From: Bacilli bacterium
Lineage (GTDB): Bacteria; Bacillota_I; Bacilli_A; Haloplasmatales; Haloplasmataceae
Length of the DNA stretch: 8,298 nucleotides
Reading direction: 5' to 3'
Assembly: GCA_012513195.1 (NCBI GenBank)
Contig: JAAZCR010000282.1
Location: forward strand, 1 to 8,298
The notes under the pieces are model-generated. The model did no database searches, was not told the origin of the DNA, and saw nothing but the letters and a program-made list of their open reading frames with translations. The translations under genes and the position numbers were made by a program. Below, piece by piece: positions 1 to 7,318 of the stretch (the stretch's first letter is position 1; every line of letters starts with the position of its first letter).

Positions 1-1568
1 AGTTTTGGGTTTATGTGGTACTACTAATCGCTTTTGCGCTAATCCGCTATGTAAGTAATTATGCATACCATTTTCTTATTAACTCAGAAGGTCAACAATT
101 ATCCTATGAACTCAGAAAAAGATATTTAAACAAACTCTTCTCTTTAGATGCAAAAGTATACGAAAAATATACTAAAGGTGAACTCATTAGTAGAATATCT
201 AATGATATGCAACATATCACCACTGCTGCGACAACACTCCTTCAAGAACTCGTTTATAATGGCTCATTACTAATATTTACTATTGGAGCTATGGTGATAA
301 CGATTAGTTGGCGTTTAACGCTAGCGTCTGTTACAATCATGCCCATCGCTTTTTTTATTTTGATGCGGATTTTAAACCATATGCGGAAATATTACAAGAC
401 GCATCGCGTTATTTATTCAGCCATGACCGAAAAAGTACTTGAAAGTATTGAAGGAGTTAAAGTAGTTAGAGCTTATGTGCAAGAAGATACGGATTATGCC
501 AATCTCAGAGCGGCTCTAATTAGGGATATTGAATCATGGCGTAAGATTGTCCGTTTTGAATCCATCTTTGGTCCTTTATTTGACTTTGTATATTCATTAT
601 GTTATTTTATCGCTTTTGCTTACGGAACTTATCTAGTAATCAATCAAAATATATCTGTTGGCAATTTGATTACTTTCACAACATACTTAAGTATGCTTTA
701 TGCCCCTATTATATCCTTAAGTAATGTATTTAACGCAGTAAACAATGCGATTATCTCGAATGACCGCTATAATGAAATTCTTAATGAAGAAGCAGAAGTC
801 AAAGATGACGAGCATTCAAAACATATTATTGACTTTGACACGATTGAGTTTAGAAATGTTTCTTTCAAATATCCATTTGATAAACATAATGTCATTAATA
901 ATATATCGTTTACCATAAAGAAGGGCGAAACCATCGGGATTGTTGGTCCTACGGGAGCGGGTAAGTCGACGATTATCAGACAACTTTTGAGAGAGTTTAA
1001 TGTCACTGAAGGAGACATTTACATTGATGGCGAACCCATCGAATCATTTAAAGTTGAAGATTTACGCAATCTTGTTGGTTATGTGCCACAATCGCATATC
1101 TTATTTAGACGAAGTGTGGATGAAAACATCTTAGTTGGAAATCCCGATGCTCCTATGGAAGAAGTACAAAGAGCGATTACGTTTGCGGATTTCCAAAAGG
1201 ATTTACCATATCTATCAGAAGGCCTACATACGATTGTTGGTGAATCGGGAACGACACTAAGTGGTGGGCAAAAACAACGGCTATCGATTGCCCGAGCGAT
1301 GGTTAAGAATCCCGAAATCTTAATCCTTGATGATTCGTTAAGTGCTGTTGATGCGGAAACAGAAGCGACTATTATCAGGAATCTTAAAGAATATCGGAAA
1401 GGTAAGACAAACATCATTGTTGCTCATCGCTTCTCAGCAATTCGTGAAGCTGATCAAATCCTAGTCATCTCAGAAGGACGCATCATTGAAAAAGGTACGC
1501 ATGAAGAATTGTTACAGTTAAATGGTTGGTACCGTCGTCAATATGACAAGCAAAATATGGAGAAGTAG
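1..1568 (+). CDS. ABC exporter half-transporter, BmrC/YheI-type subunit (5' end cut by window edge)
   Basis: This is one half of a heterodimeric ABC multidrug-type exporter, a membrane protein with a cytoplasmic ATPase domain. The reading frame is open to the first base (the first whole codon is at 3), so the GTG at 15 is probably internal and about 60 residues, including helix 1, lie upstream. Numbering from that GTG, the membrane domain covers roughly 1-260. The ATPase domain has Walker A GPTGAGKST (311-319), a Q-loop in YVPQS, signature LSGGQ (415-419), Walker B ILILDD and H-loop His471. The catalytic glutamate after Walker B is aspartate (Asp440), while the signature is canonical. This is the pattern of the 'degenerate' subunit in TM287/288, LmrCD and BmrCD. 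The gene for the partner starts 9 bases after the TAG stop. Exporter family is certain; drug export as the true role is inferred. Confidence 0.93.
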   Translation, partial: FWVYVVLLIAFALIRYVSNYAYHFLINSEGQQLSYELRKRYLNKLFSLDAKVYEKYTKGELISRISNDMQHITTAATTLLQELVYNGSLLIFTIGAMVITISWRLTLASVTIMPIAFFILMRILNHMRKYYKTHRVIYSAMTEKVLESIEGVKVVRAYVQEDTDYANLRAALIRDIESWRKIVRFESIFGPLFDFVYSLCYFIAFAYGTYLVINQNISVGNLITFTTYLSMLYAPIISLSNVFNAVNNAIISNDRYNEILNEEAEVKDDEHSKHIIDFDTIEFRNVSFKYPFDKHNVINNISFTIKKGETIGIVGPTGAGKSTIIRQLLREFNVTEGDIYIDGEPIESFKVEDLRNLVGYVPQSHILFRRSVDENILVGNPDAPMEEVQRAITFADFQKDLPYLSEGLHTIVGESGTTLSGGQKQRLSIARAMVKNPEILILDDSLSAVDAETEATIIRNLKEYRKGKTNIIVAHRFSAIREADQILVISEGRIIEKGTHEELLQLNGWYRRQYDKQNMEK

Positions 1569-1577
1569 GGGATCACT

Positions 1578-3593
1578 ATGAAAACATTGAAGAAAGTCTG
1601 GCGTTATGTTAAAAGATATAAAAAGCATTTGATCATCAGTTTATTGATGATTCTAATTGGACAAGTGCTAAACTTGGTATCACCATTAATCGTTAAAGAG
1701 ATCCTCGATGAACATCTCATGGGTATTGAAAAACCATGGGTTGAAGTTCAAGAAGAAGATAAATACACAGTTGAGTATTTTGGAAAATATTATAAACAAG
1801 AACGTTATGTCGATGATGATGACGTCGTAGTAGGAAAAGCATCCATCTTGATGCTTGATAATAAGTTTTATATTACTGATGACCACATCGTTAGTGGTAA
1901 GAAGAAACTTGAAGGAAATACCCTCATTATCGATGTAGATGGGGAAGAATATACATATACCATAACCTTATTAAATAAAGATCAAGTTAAAGAGTTTTAT
2001 TCACCCTCAGTACCAATCCTAAAAGTATTAATTATCTTATTATTTGTTCGCTTTTTCTTATCCATCATTGTTAACTATATTCAACGGATAACTTCTGCCA
2101 CCATTACTATCAATGTTACACGGGATGCCAGACTAGATGCGACAAAGAAAATTCAAAGTATTCCGATCGATTATTTCGAAAAGGAACCAGCTGGTAAGCT
2201 AAGTAACCGTATTGTTCATGATGTTGGTGGTATTACTTCCCTTTTCCAAACAACGGTTAATTTAGTCATAACTGCAACAATGAGTTTTATCTTTGCTTAT
2301 GTGGGGATGTTTTATCTTGATTGGAAGTTAGCGTTACTTTCGTTTGTTATTTATCCATTAGTTTATTTCTGGTTAAAGTTCTTTGTAGGGCGAATTAGAA
2401 GAGTTGCGACTAAAGTTAGTGAATTAAACTCACTCATAACTGCTAATCTAAATGAAATTATTAATGGTATATCCATCATTCAAATTTTTAATCATCAAAA
2501 ACATACCGCTAAACGCTTTGATGATTTGAATAGAGAGTTTATGAATGAGCATATTAAAGAAGTTAAACTCCACCTAGGTTTAGGATGGAACATGATTAAC
2601 TTCTTAAGACAACTCGTTACAGCTTTCGTCGTCTTATACTTTGGATGGAATTATTTCCACTTACCTTATGGTGCGGTTACAGCTGGGTTAATCTACGCAT
2701 ATAATGAATATTTATTGAGATTAATTGATCCTATTACGATTCTTTTCCGTGATGTTGGAAACATTGAACATGCAATCGTCAAGGCAGAACGACTCTTTAC
2801 CATCATTGATTCACCTGCTGAAGATTCCACATTATATCCCATACCACGTTATCATGGCTATATCAAATTTGAAAACGTATGGTTTTCTTATAACGAAAAA
2901 GAATACGTCTTAAAAGGGATTAATTTAGATATCAAAGCGGGTGAAATGGTAGGTATCGTTGGTCAAACTGGAAGTGGTAAATCGACATTAATGAGTTTAT
3001 TATTACGCTTCTATGACTTAAAACCAACAGATTATGGTAGGATTACAGTTGATGGTGTGGATATTAACACATATCCGAAACGTACCTATCGGCAACACAT
3101 AGGGATTATCTTGCAAGAACCCATCCTTTTTAAAGGTACAATTGCTTCAAATGTGAAATTTGGCTTAGATGTCCCTGATGAAGAAGTCTATAATGTACTA
3201 GTTAAAATTGGTGGCAAGAAACTAATTGATAAGTTTGAAGATGGTATTCATCATGAAGTAACGCGCGGTGGCGGAAACCTCTCTTTAGGGGAAAAGCAGC
3301 TCATATGCTTTGCGCGCGTATTACTGTATGACCCAGCCATCCTAGTCATGGATGAAGCTACCGCTAATATCGATACAGAAACCGAAGAAATGATTCAAAA
3401 CGCCTTAAATGTTGTTGCGAAAGGTCGAACGGTAATCATAATTGCCCATAGATTAAGTACCATTAAGAATGCGGATAAAATCGTTGTGTTACATAATGGT
3501 AAGAAATTTGAAGAAGGAACACACCAAGAACTAATAGTAAACAATGGTATTTATGCGAATATTTATCGTTCACAAGTTAAACTTAGTCAATAA
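1578..3593 (+). CDS. ABC exporter half-transporter, BmrD/YheH-type subunit with extracytoplasmic insert
   Basis: This is the partner half-transporter, 671 residues, about 80 longer than an ordinary half-exporter and close to the size I recall for B. subtilis BmrD (673). Helix 1 lies near 18-40 and helix 2 near 143-168. Between them is a hydrophilic, acid-rich segment (about 53-141) that should face outside, as in BmrD. The remaining membrane helices run to about 390. The ATPase domain has Walker A GQTGSGKST (462-470), Q-loop ILQEP, Walker B VMD592 with catalytic Glu593, and H-loop His624. Its signature is LSLGE (568-572) instead of LSGGQ, so it contributes the degraded signature to the site whose Walker B is degraded in the upstream subunit. 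The ATG is preceded by AGGGGA at 1567-1572, 5 bases upstream. It is co-transcribed with the upstream gene and closed by the terminator at 3601. The substrate is unknown. Confidence 0.95.
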   Translation: MKTLKKVWRYVKRYKKHLIISLLMILIGQVLNLVSPLIVKEILDEHLMGIEKPWVEVQEEDKYTVEYFGKYYKQERYVDDDDVVVGKASILMLDNKFYITDDHIVSGKKKLEGNTLIIDVDGEEYTYTITLLNKDQVKEFYSPSVPILKVLIILLFVRFFLSIIVNYIQRITSATITINVTRDARLDATKKIQSIPIDYFEKEPAGKLSNRIVHDVGGITSLFQTTVNLVITATMSFIFAYVGMFYLDWKLALLSFVIYPLVYFWLKFFVGRIRRVATKVSELNSLITANLNEIINGISIIQIFNHQKHTAKRFDDLNREFMNEHIKEVKLHLGLGWNMINFLRQLVTAFVVLYFGWNYFHLPYGAVTAGLIYAYNEYLLRLIDPITILFRDVGNIEHAIVKAERLFTIIDSPAEDSTLYPIPRYHGYIKFENVWFSYNEKEYVLKGINLDIKAGEMVGIVGQTGSGKSTLMSLLLRFYDLKPTDYGRITVDGVDINTYPKRTYRQHIGIILQEPILFKGTIASNVKFGLDVPDEEVYNVLVKIGGKKLIDKFEDGIHHEVTRGGGNLSLGEKQLICFARVLLYDPAILVMDEATANIDTETEEMIQNALNVVAKGRTVIIIAHRLSTIKNADKIVVLHNGKKFEEGTHQELIVNNGIYANIYRSQVKLSQ

Positions 3594-3600
3594 TGAAGGA

Positions 3601-3634
3601 GGTTATTAATCAACTGATTAATAACCCTTTTTTT
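3601..3634 (+). terminator. Intrinsic terminator after the ABC exporter genes
   Basis: A perfect inverted repeat has left arm 3601-3612 (GGTTATTAATCA) and right arm 3615-3626 (TGATTAATAACC). It is followed by C and seven T residues (3628-3634). It starts 7 bases after the stop codon. The centre is only two bases, so in RNA the last pair or pairs must open to form the loop. Confidence 0.9.
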
Positions 3635-3652
3635 AATTTATTTCGATATAAA

Positions 3653-3681
3653 TAGAATTTTTGAGTCAGACGTGTTATAAT
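3653..3681 (+). promoter_or_regulatory. Sigma-A-type promoter of the amrA-amrS operon
   Basis: A perfect -10 box TATAAT lies at 3676-3681 with an extended -10 TG at 3673-3674. The best -35 at 17-base spacing is TAGAAT (3653-3658), a weak match, so the extended -10 probably carries much of the strength. Transcription should start near 3688, right at the ribosome binding site AAGGAGG (3689-3695), giving a leader of only about 14 bases. The hexamer AGACGT (3668-3673) recurs at the same place in the promoter at 6127-6155. Confidence 0.75.
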
Positions 3682-3701
3682 GATAATTAAGGAGGGATAA
3701 C

Positions 3702-5108
3702 ATGGCTGGCTATTATTTAATGCCACACCCACCGATAATGGTTTATGAGGTAGGAAGGGAAGAAACACAAAAGGTTCAAAAAACGATTGAGTCATGTCGC
3801 TCCATTGGTCAAGAAATCAAGGCAATCCAACCCGAAACAATTATTATCATCACATCCCATGGTCCTTTATTTAGCGATGCGATTGCGTTAAGTCTTGAAC
3901 CTTCAATTTCTGGTAGTTTACGTCAATTTGGTGCTCCTAATGTGGCTTTATCATATGATATTGATTTGGAACTTACTAAATTAATTATCGATAAAGCCAC
4001 ATCACAAAACATTCAAACTGTGGGTGTAACAAAGAAGTTTTTAAAATATTATAATCGGCAATACGAATTAGATCATGGTAGTATTGTGCCTTTGTCGTTT
4101 GTACATGAATACTATCAAGATTATAAATTAGTGCATATCACTTATGGAATGATTAGTTGTTTAGATTTATACCGATTTGGATTATTAATTCGAGATGCTA
4201 TTCGTGAACTAGGTCGCAAAGTTGTGGTGATTGCGAGTGGTGACTTATCCCATCGTTTATCCCATGATGGGCCATACTCCTATTCACCAAAGGGTAAGAT
4301 TTTTGATGAGACGATTATCAAATATTTAGAAGAAGGAAAAACGCTGGAAATCTTTAAGATGAATAAGAAAGATATCGAAGAAGCTGGTGAATGTGGCTAT
4401 CGATCCATTTTAATTCTACTAGGTGTTTTAGGTAAGTTTAAGGGGCAAATCCTTTCCTATGAAGCACCATTTGGTGTTGGATATGCGGTAGGTAAATTTA
4501 CTTCAGTAGCGGATGAAAATCTCTATGAGAAGTTAAAAGAAAACCATTTACAAAAAGTCCAAGAGAAAATCATTAATTCCGATGATTATGTTAAACTAGC
4601 TCGCCAAAGTCTACAATACTACTTTAAACATAAAAGACTCATGGAAGTACCTAAAGAGTTACCACCAGAGATGCTTGAAACAAGGAGAGGAGTATTTGTA
4701 TCTTTAAAAAAAGAAGGAAGTTTACGCGGTTGTATTGGTACCTTTTTACCAACAACTTATTCCATTGCTCATGAGATTATTCAAAATGCTTATGAAGCAG
4801 CATTTCATGATCCTCGGTTTCCAGAATTAACGGAAGATGAGTTAGATGATATTGAGATTAGCGTTGATGTGTTAAGTGAACCAACCAAAGCTAATATCGA
4901 AGAACTTGACCCAAAAAAATATGGTATCATTGTGATGCAAGGTAAGAGACGGGGATTGCTGCTTCCTGATTTAGAAGGTGTAGATACGGTTAGTAAACAA
5001 ATTGCGATTGCTTGTCAGAAAGCAGGCATTGACCCAAATAAGCATTTTGAAATAGAGAAATTTACCGTTGAACGACATGTTGAGGGTGGATTGAAACATG
5101 AAGTATAA
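3702..5108 (+). CDS. amrA: AmmeMemoRadiSam system fusion: LigB/Memo-like dioxygenase-fold domain plus AMMECR1 domain
   Basis: This is a 468-residue, two-domain, probably cytoplasmic protein with no signal peptide or membrane helix. Residues 1 to about 268 resemble class III extradiol dioxygenases (LigB/DODA fold, to which Memo also belongs). Candidate metal or active-site residues are His9 in MPHPP, His53 in TSHGP, His125 in DHGS, His184 in SGDLSH, and Glu230-Cys231 in ECGYRS. The start is closer to the LigB-like form than to canonical Memo, which I recall opening with an AGxFYP-type motif. Residues from about 294 to the end form an AMMECR1 domain with its hallmark LRGCIG (341-346). Metal binding and any dioxygenase activity are inferred; the reaction is not known. 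The start is fixed by AAGGAGG at 3689-3695, 6 bases before ATG. The gene overlaps amrS by 11 bases. The symbol follows the AMMECR1 half. Confidence 0.93.
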   Translation: MAGYYLMPHPPIMVYEVGREETQKVQKTIESCRSIGQEIKAIQPETIIIITSHGPLFSDAIALSLEPSISGSLRQFGAPNVALSYDIDLELTKLIIDKATSQNIQTVGVTKKFLKYYNRQYELDHGSIVPLSFVHEYYQDYKLVHITYGMISCLDLYRFGLLIRDAIRELGRKVVVIASGDLSHRLSHDGPYSYSPKGKIFDETIIKYLEEGKTLEIFKMNKKDIEEAGECGYRSILILLGVLGKFKGQILSYEAPFGVGYAVGKFTSVADENLYEKLKENHLQKVQEKIINSDDYVKLARQSLQYYFKHKRLMEVPKELPPEMLETRRGVFVSLKKEGSLRGCIGTFLPTTYSIAHEIIQNAYEAAFHDPRFPELTEDELDDIEISVDVLSEPTKANIEELDPKKYGIIVMQGKRRGLLLPDLEGVDTVSKQIAIACQKAGIDPNKHFEIEKFTVERHVEGGLKHEV

Positions 5109-6069
5109 TGCCCGTTATTGGGAAAAAACAGAGGATCGAGTATTATGTAAGTTATGTCCTCATAACTGTTTAATACCTTTAGGAAAACGGGGTTTTTGTC
5201 GAGCTCGTATTAATATTAATAATGAATTAATCTCATTAAATTACGGTGAAGTTACAGCCATTGCGCTTGACCCAATAGAAAAAAAGCCGTTGTATCATTA
5301 TAAGCCTGGCTCATATATTTTAAGTGTATCAACCTATGGTTGTAATATGCACTGTGACTTTTGTCAGAATTATGATTTATCTCAACAAGATCCCTTTTCG
5401 AGGTTAATTAGCCCTAAAGAATTAGTTAAAATAATTCTAAAATATGATCATAATATTGGTATCGCATTTACCTATAATGAACCATTTATTTGGTATGAAT
5501 ACATTTATGATTGTGCTAAGTTGTTAAAGACGACAAATAAAGATAAAGATGTGGTGTTAGTAACTAATGGCTTTATTAATCCTGAACCGTTAAAAGAGTT
5601 ATTACCTTATATTGATGCGATGAATATCGATTTAAAATCATATAATGCAGATTATTACAGAAAAATCTGTAAAGCAACATTAGAACCGGTATTAGAGACA
5701 ATTAAAATCGCCCAAGAAAATTGTTTTATCGAAATTACGACCTTGATTGTCACTAATGAAAACGATAATCTAGAAGAAATTGAAAAGATTGCCAAGTTCA
5801 TCGCGAGTATTGATAAAGACATTCCCTTCCATCTAAGTCGTTACTATCCCAATTATAAGATGACAACTCCACCAACTCCTGTTTCTTTTATGAAACAAGC
5901 TAAAGAAGTTGCGGAAAAGCATCTAAACTATGTCTATGTCGGTAATATTCCATATGAAGATCGAAACACTTATTGTCCCAATTGTAAAGCGCTCGTTATC
6001 GATCGCACCTATGGTAATTTCAATCAAATCTGCCCTAAATGTGGCACAAATATTCCTTTAATTGTCTAA
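5098..6069 (+). CDS. amrS: AmmeMemoRadiSam system radical SAM protein AmrS
   Basis: This is a 323-residue radical SAM enzyme, predicted cytoplasmic. The [4Fe-4S]-binding CxxxCxxC motif is Cys82, Cys86 and Cys89 (CNMHCDFC), the cluster that cleaves S-adenosylmethionine to make a radical. It has an N-terminal cysteine group (17, 20, 24, 34) and a C-terminal zinc-ribbon-like CxxC-15-CxxC (293, 296, 312, 315), both as expected for the AmrS family. The motif AFTYNEP (near 123-129) and the overall length also fit AmrS. The family resembles pyruvate formate-lyase activating enzymes and is often misnamed as such; the fused amrA partner immediately upstream argues for AmrS. The ATG lies inside the end of amrA, with purine-rich GAGGGTGGA at 5082-5090 as the binding site, so translation is probably coupled. 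The substrate is unknown: the radical could act on a small molecule or on the partner protein. Confidence 0.94.
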   Translation: MKYNARYWEKTEDRVLCKLCPHNCLIPLGKRGFCRARININNELISLNYGEVTAIALDPIEKKPLYHYKPGSYILSVSTYGCNMHCDFCQNYDLSQQDPFSRLISPKELVKIILKYDHNIGIAFTYNEPFIWYEYIYDCAKLLKTTNKDKDVVLVTNGFINPEPLKELLPYIDAMNIDLKSYNADYYRKICKATLEPVLETIKIAQENCFIEITTLIVTNENDNLEEIEKIAKFIASIDKDIPFHLSRYYPNYKMTTPPTPVSFMKQAKEVAEKHLNYVYVGNIPYEDRNTYCPNCKALVIDRTYGNFNQICPKCGTNIPLIV

Positions 6070-6100
6070 AAAAGCATAAAGTGATTTTATGCTTTTTTCT
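6068..6100 (+). terminator. Intrinsic terminator after amrS, possibly bidirectional
   Basis: The stem is GCATAAA (6074-6080) with TTTATGC (6086-6092) and loop GTGAT. It is extended by six A residues (6068-6073) pairing with six T residues (6093-6098). The T-run downstream and A-run upstream allow function on both strands. It begins inside the amrS stop codon. Confidence 0.87.
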
Positions 6101-6126
6101 TTTGTGCTTATATTTACTAACTTTCA

Positions 6127-6155
6127 TTGAAAACTTAAATAAGACGTTTTATAAT
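6127..6155 (+). promoter_or_regulatory. Near-consensus sigma-A promoter of the iadA operon
   Basis: The -35 is TTGAAA (6127-6132), followed by a 17-base spacer and a perfect -10 TATAAT (6150-6155). The predicted start near 6162 gives a leader of about 29 bases to the ATG at 6191. AGACGT (6142-6147) sits two bases before the -10, exactly as in the amrA promoter. Confidence 0.85.
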
Positions 6156-6176
6156 ATATATGCTAACCCTTCGTAT

Positions 6177-6184
6177 GGGAGGTG
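6177..6184 (+). promoter_or_regulatory. iadA: Ribosome binding site that fixes the iadA start
   Basis: GGGAGGTG matches the anti-Shine-Dalgarno sequence strongly and lies at good distance from the ATG at 6191. The in-frame GTG at 6182 is part of this site and therefore cannot be the real start. Confidence 0.85.
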
Positions 6185-6190
6185 CAACCT

Positions 6191-7318
6191 ATGTTTACCT
6201 TAATTAAGAATGTCCATGTTTATGCACCTAAATATTTTGGTAAATGTGACATTTTAATTTGTGGGGATAAAATTGTAAAGGTTGACAGTGACATAAATTG
6301 TTCTGAAGCTAGGGTCATTGAAAATAAAGAAGATTATTATGTCATCCCTGGTATTATTGATCAACATGTGCATATAACTGGTGGTGGGGGTGAAGGTGGT
6401 TTTCATACTCGCACACCAGAAGCTAAGGTAGATGATTTGGTTAAGGCAGGTATTACAACTGTCGTTGGTGTTTTGGGTACCGATGCTTTAACGCAAAGTA
6501 TTGAGCGATTATTAGGTAAAGTTAAGGTGTTAAGACAAAGAGGATTTACAGCCTATTGTTTAACTGGTGCTTATAAATATCCTAGCCCTACGTTTACGGG
6601 AAGAGTGGATAAAGATATTGCGTTTATTGATGAAATTATTGGCTTGAAACTCGCTTTAGCAGATCATCGCTCAAGCCATATAACTAAAGAGGAGTTCATA
6701 CGTCTAGCAAGTGAAGTGCGCGTCGCTTCTATGCTTGGTAACAAATGTGGTATCATCACTTTACATATGGGTGATGAACATCAAGGTTTACAACTAGTTT
6801 TTACGATAGTTAAAGAAACAGATATACCAATTAGACATTTCGTACCAACACATGTAACGCGCAATGAACGTTTATTTAATGAAGCTCTACGTTTACTTGA
6901 AAATGGTGGAAACATTGATATAACTGTTGATGAAAAAGAGCATTTAATTGATTACATCAGTAGAATAGATCCACGTTATTATAGTCATGTGACCTTTAGT
7001 TCTGATGGAAATGGTAGTTTTCCTAAGTATGATGTAGGTGGTAATCTAACAGAGATTGGCATCCAAAGTTGTGATGGTATCATAAAAGGCATTATCACAC
7101 TCATCAAGAATGGTTATAGTATTGAAGAGGCACTGCAGTTTGGCACTACTAATGTCAGTAACTTGTTACAGTTATCAAATAAAGGTAGTATCAAAGTCGG
7201 AAATGATGCGGATTTAGTGATCTTAGATAAGGACTTTACCATTGACACGGTAATTAGTCGTGGCAAGGTCATGATGGAAAATAAGATGTTGATTAGGGGT
7301 GATTATATTGGCCTATGA
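6191..7318 (+). CDS. iadA: Isoaspartyl dipeptidase (beta-aspartyl peptidase, peptidase family M38)
   Basis: This 375-residue, probably cytoplasmic amidohydrolase hydrolyses beta-aspartyl (isoaspartyl) dipeptides, products of spontaneous damage to Asp and Asn residues in proteins. The binuclear zinc site is complete: His59 and His61 in DQHVH, the lysine expected to be carboxylated Lys153 in GLKLALADH, His192 in LHMGD, His221 in PTHV, and Asp272 in SSDGNGS. The substrate-binding GGGGEGG loop follows the HxH, and the positions run about 9 residues behind E. coli IadA as I recall it (390 residues). A composite-domain strand at the N-terminus and a GNDADLVIL segment at the C-terminus are typical of amidohydrolases. 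ATG 6191 is preferred to an in-frame GTG at 6182 because the latter lies in the ribosome binding site. The stop is TGA, the only TGA stop in the window. It is first in an operon with the nucleotidase gene. Confidence 0.96.
   Translation: MFTLIKNVHVYAPKYFGKCDILICGDKIVKVDSDINCSEARVIENKEDYYVIPGIIDQHVHITGGGGEGGFHTRTPEAKVDDLVKAGITTVVGVLGTDALTQSIERLLGKVKVLRQRGFTAYCLTGAYKYPSPTFTGRVDKDIAFIDEIIGLKLALADHRSSHITKEEFIRLASEVRVASMLGNKCGIITLHMGDEHQGLQLVFTIVKETDIPIRHFVPTHVTRNERLFNEALRLLENGGNIDITVDEKEHLIDYISRIDPRYYSHVTFSSDGNGSFPKYDVGGNLTEIGIQSCDGIIKGIITLIKNGYSIEEALQFGTTNVSNLLQLSNKGSIKVGNDADLVILDKDFTIDTVISRGKVMMENKMLIRGDYIGL
7295..7303 (+). promoter_or_regulatory. Ribosome binding site within iadA for the nucleotidase gene
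   Basis: AGGGGTGAT pairs with the extended anti-Shine-Dalgarno sequence (GGTGAT exactly, plus a likely G-U wobble). It lies 4 bases before TTG 7308. The alternative GTG at 7299 sits inside it and has no good site of its own upstream. Confidence 0.65.

Noticed and set aside
15..17. GTG as the true start of the first ABC gene
   Set aside because: The frame is open to the window edge, there is no ribosome binding site, and helix 1 of the transporter would be missing.
767..1417. Open frames on the minus strand within the first ABC gene
   Set aside because: They lie opposite conserved ATPase motifs, have no binding sites and encode nothing recognisable; they are antisense shadows of the coding frame.
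3593..3655. A 20-codon ORF whose ATG overlaps the stop of the second ABC gene (TAATG)
   Set aside because: It runs straight through the terminator hairpin and T-run, so it would not be transcribed whole; the peptide has no recognisable feature.
5098..6069. Pyruvate formate-lyase activating enzyme as the identity of the radical SAM gene
   Set aside because: Cysteine clusters at both ends and the AMMECR1 fusion partner fit AmrS; no formate-lyase gene is nearby.
6180..6190. AGGT-GCA-ACCT hairpin that could hide the iadA ribosome binding site
   Set aside because: Only four base pairs with a three-base loop; too weak to claim regulation.
7316..7318. TGA read as tryptophan (Mycoplasma code), extending iadA
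   Set aside because: All tryptophans in the six proteins are TGG and no reading frame contains an internal TGA. Read-through would add only three residues, so this window alone does not exclude it completely.
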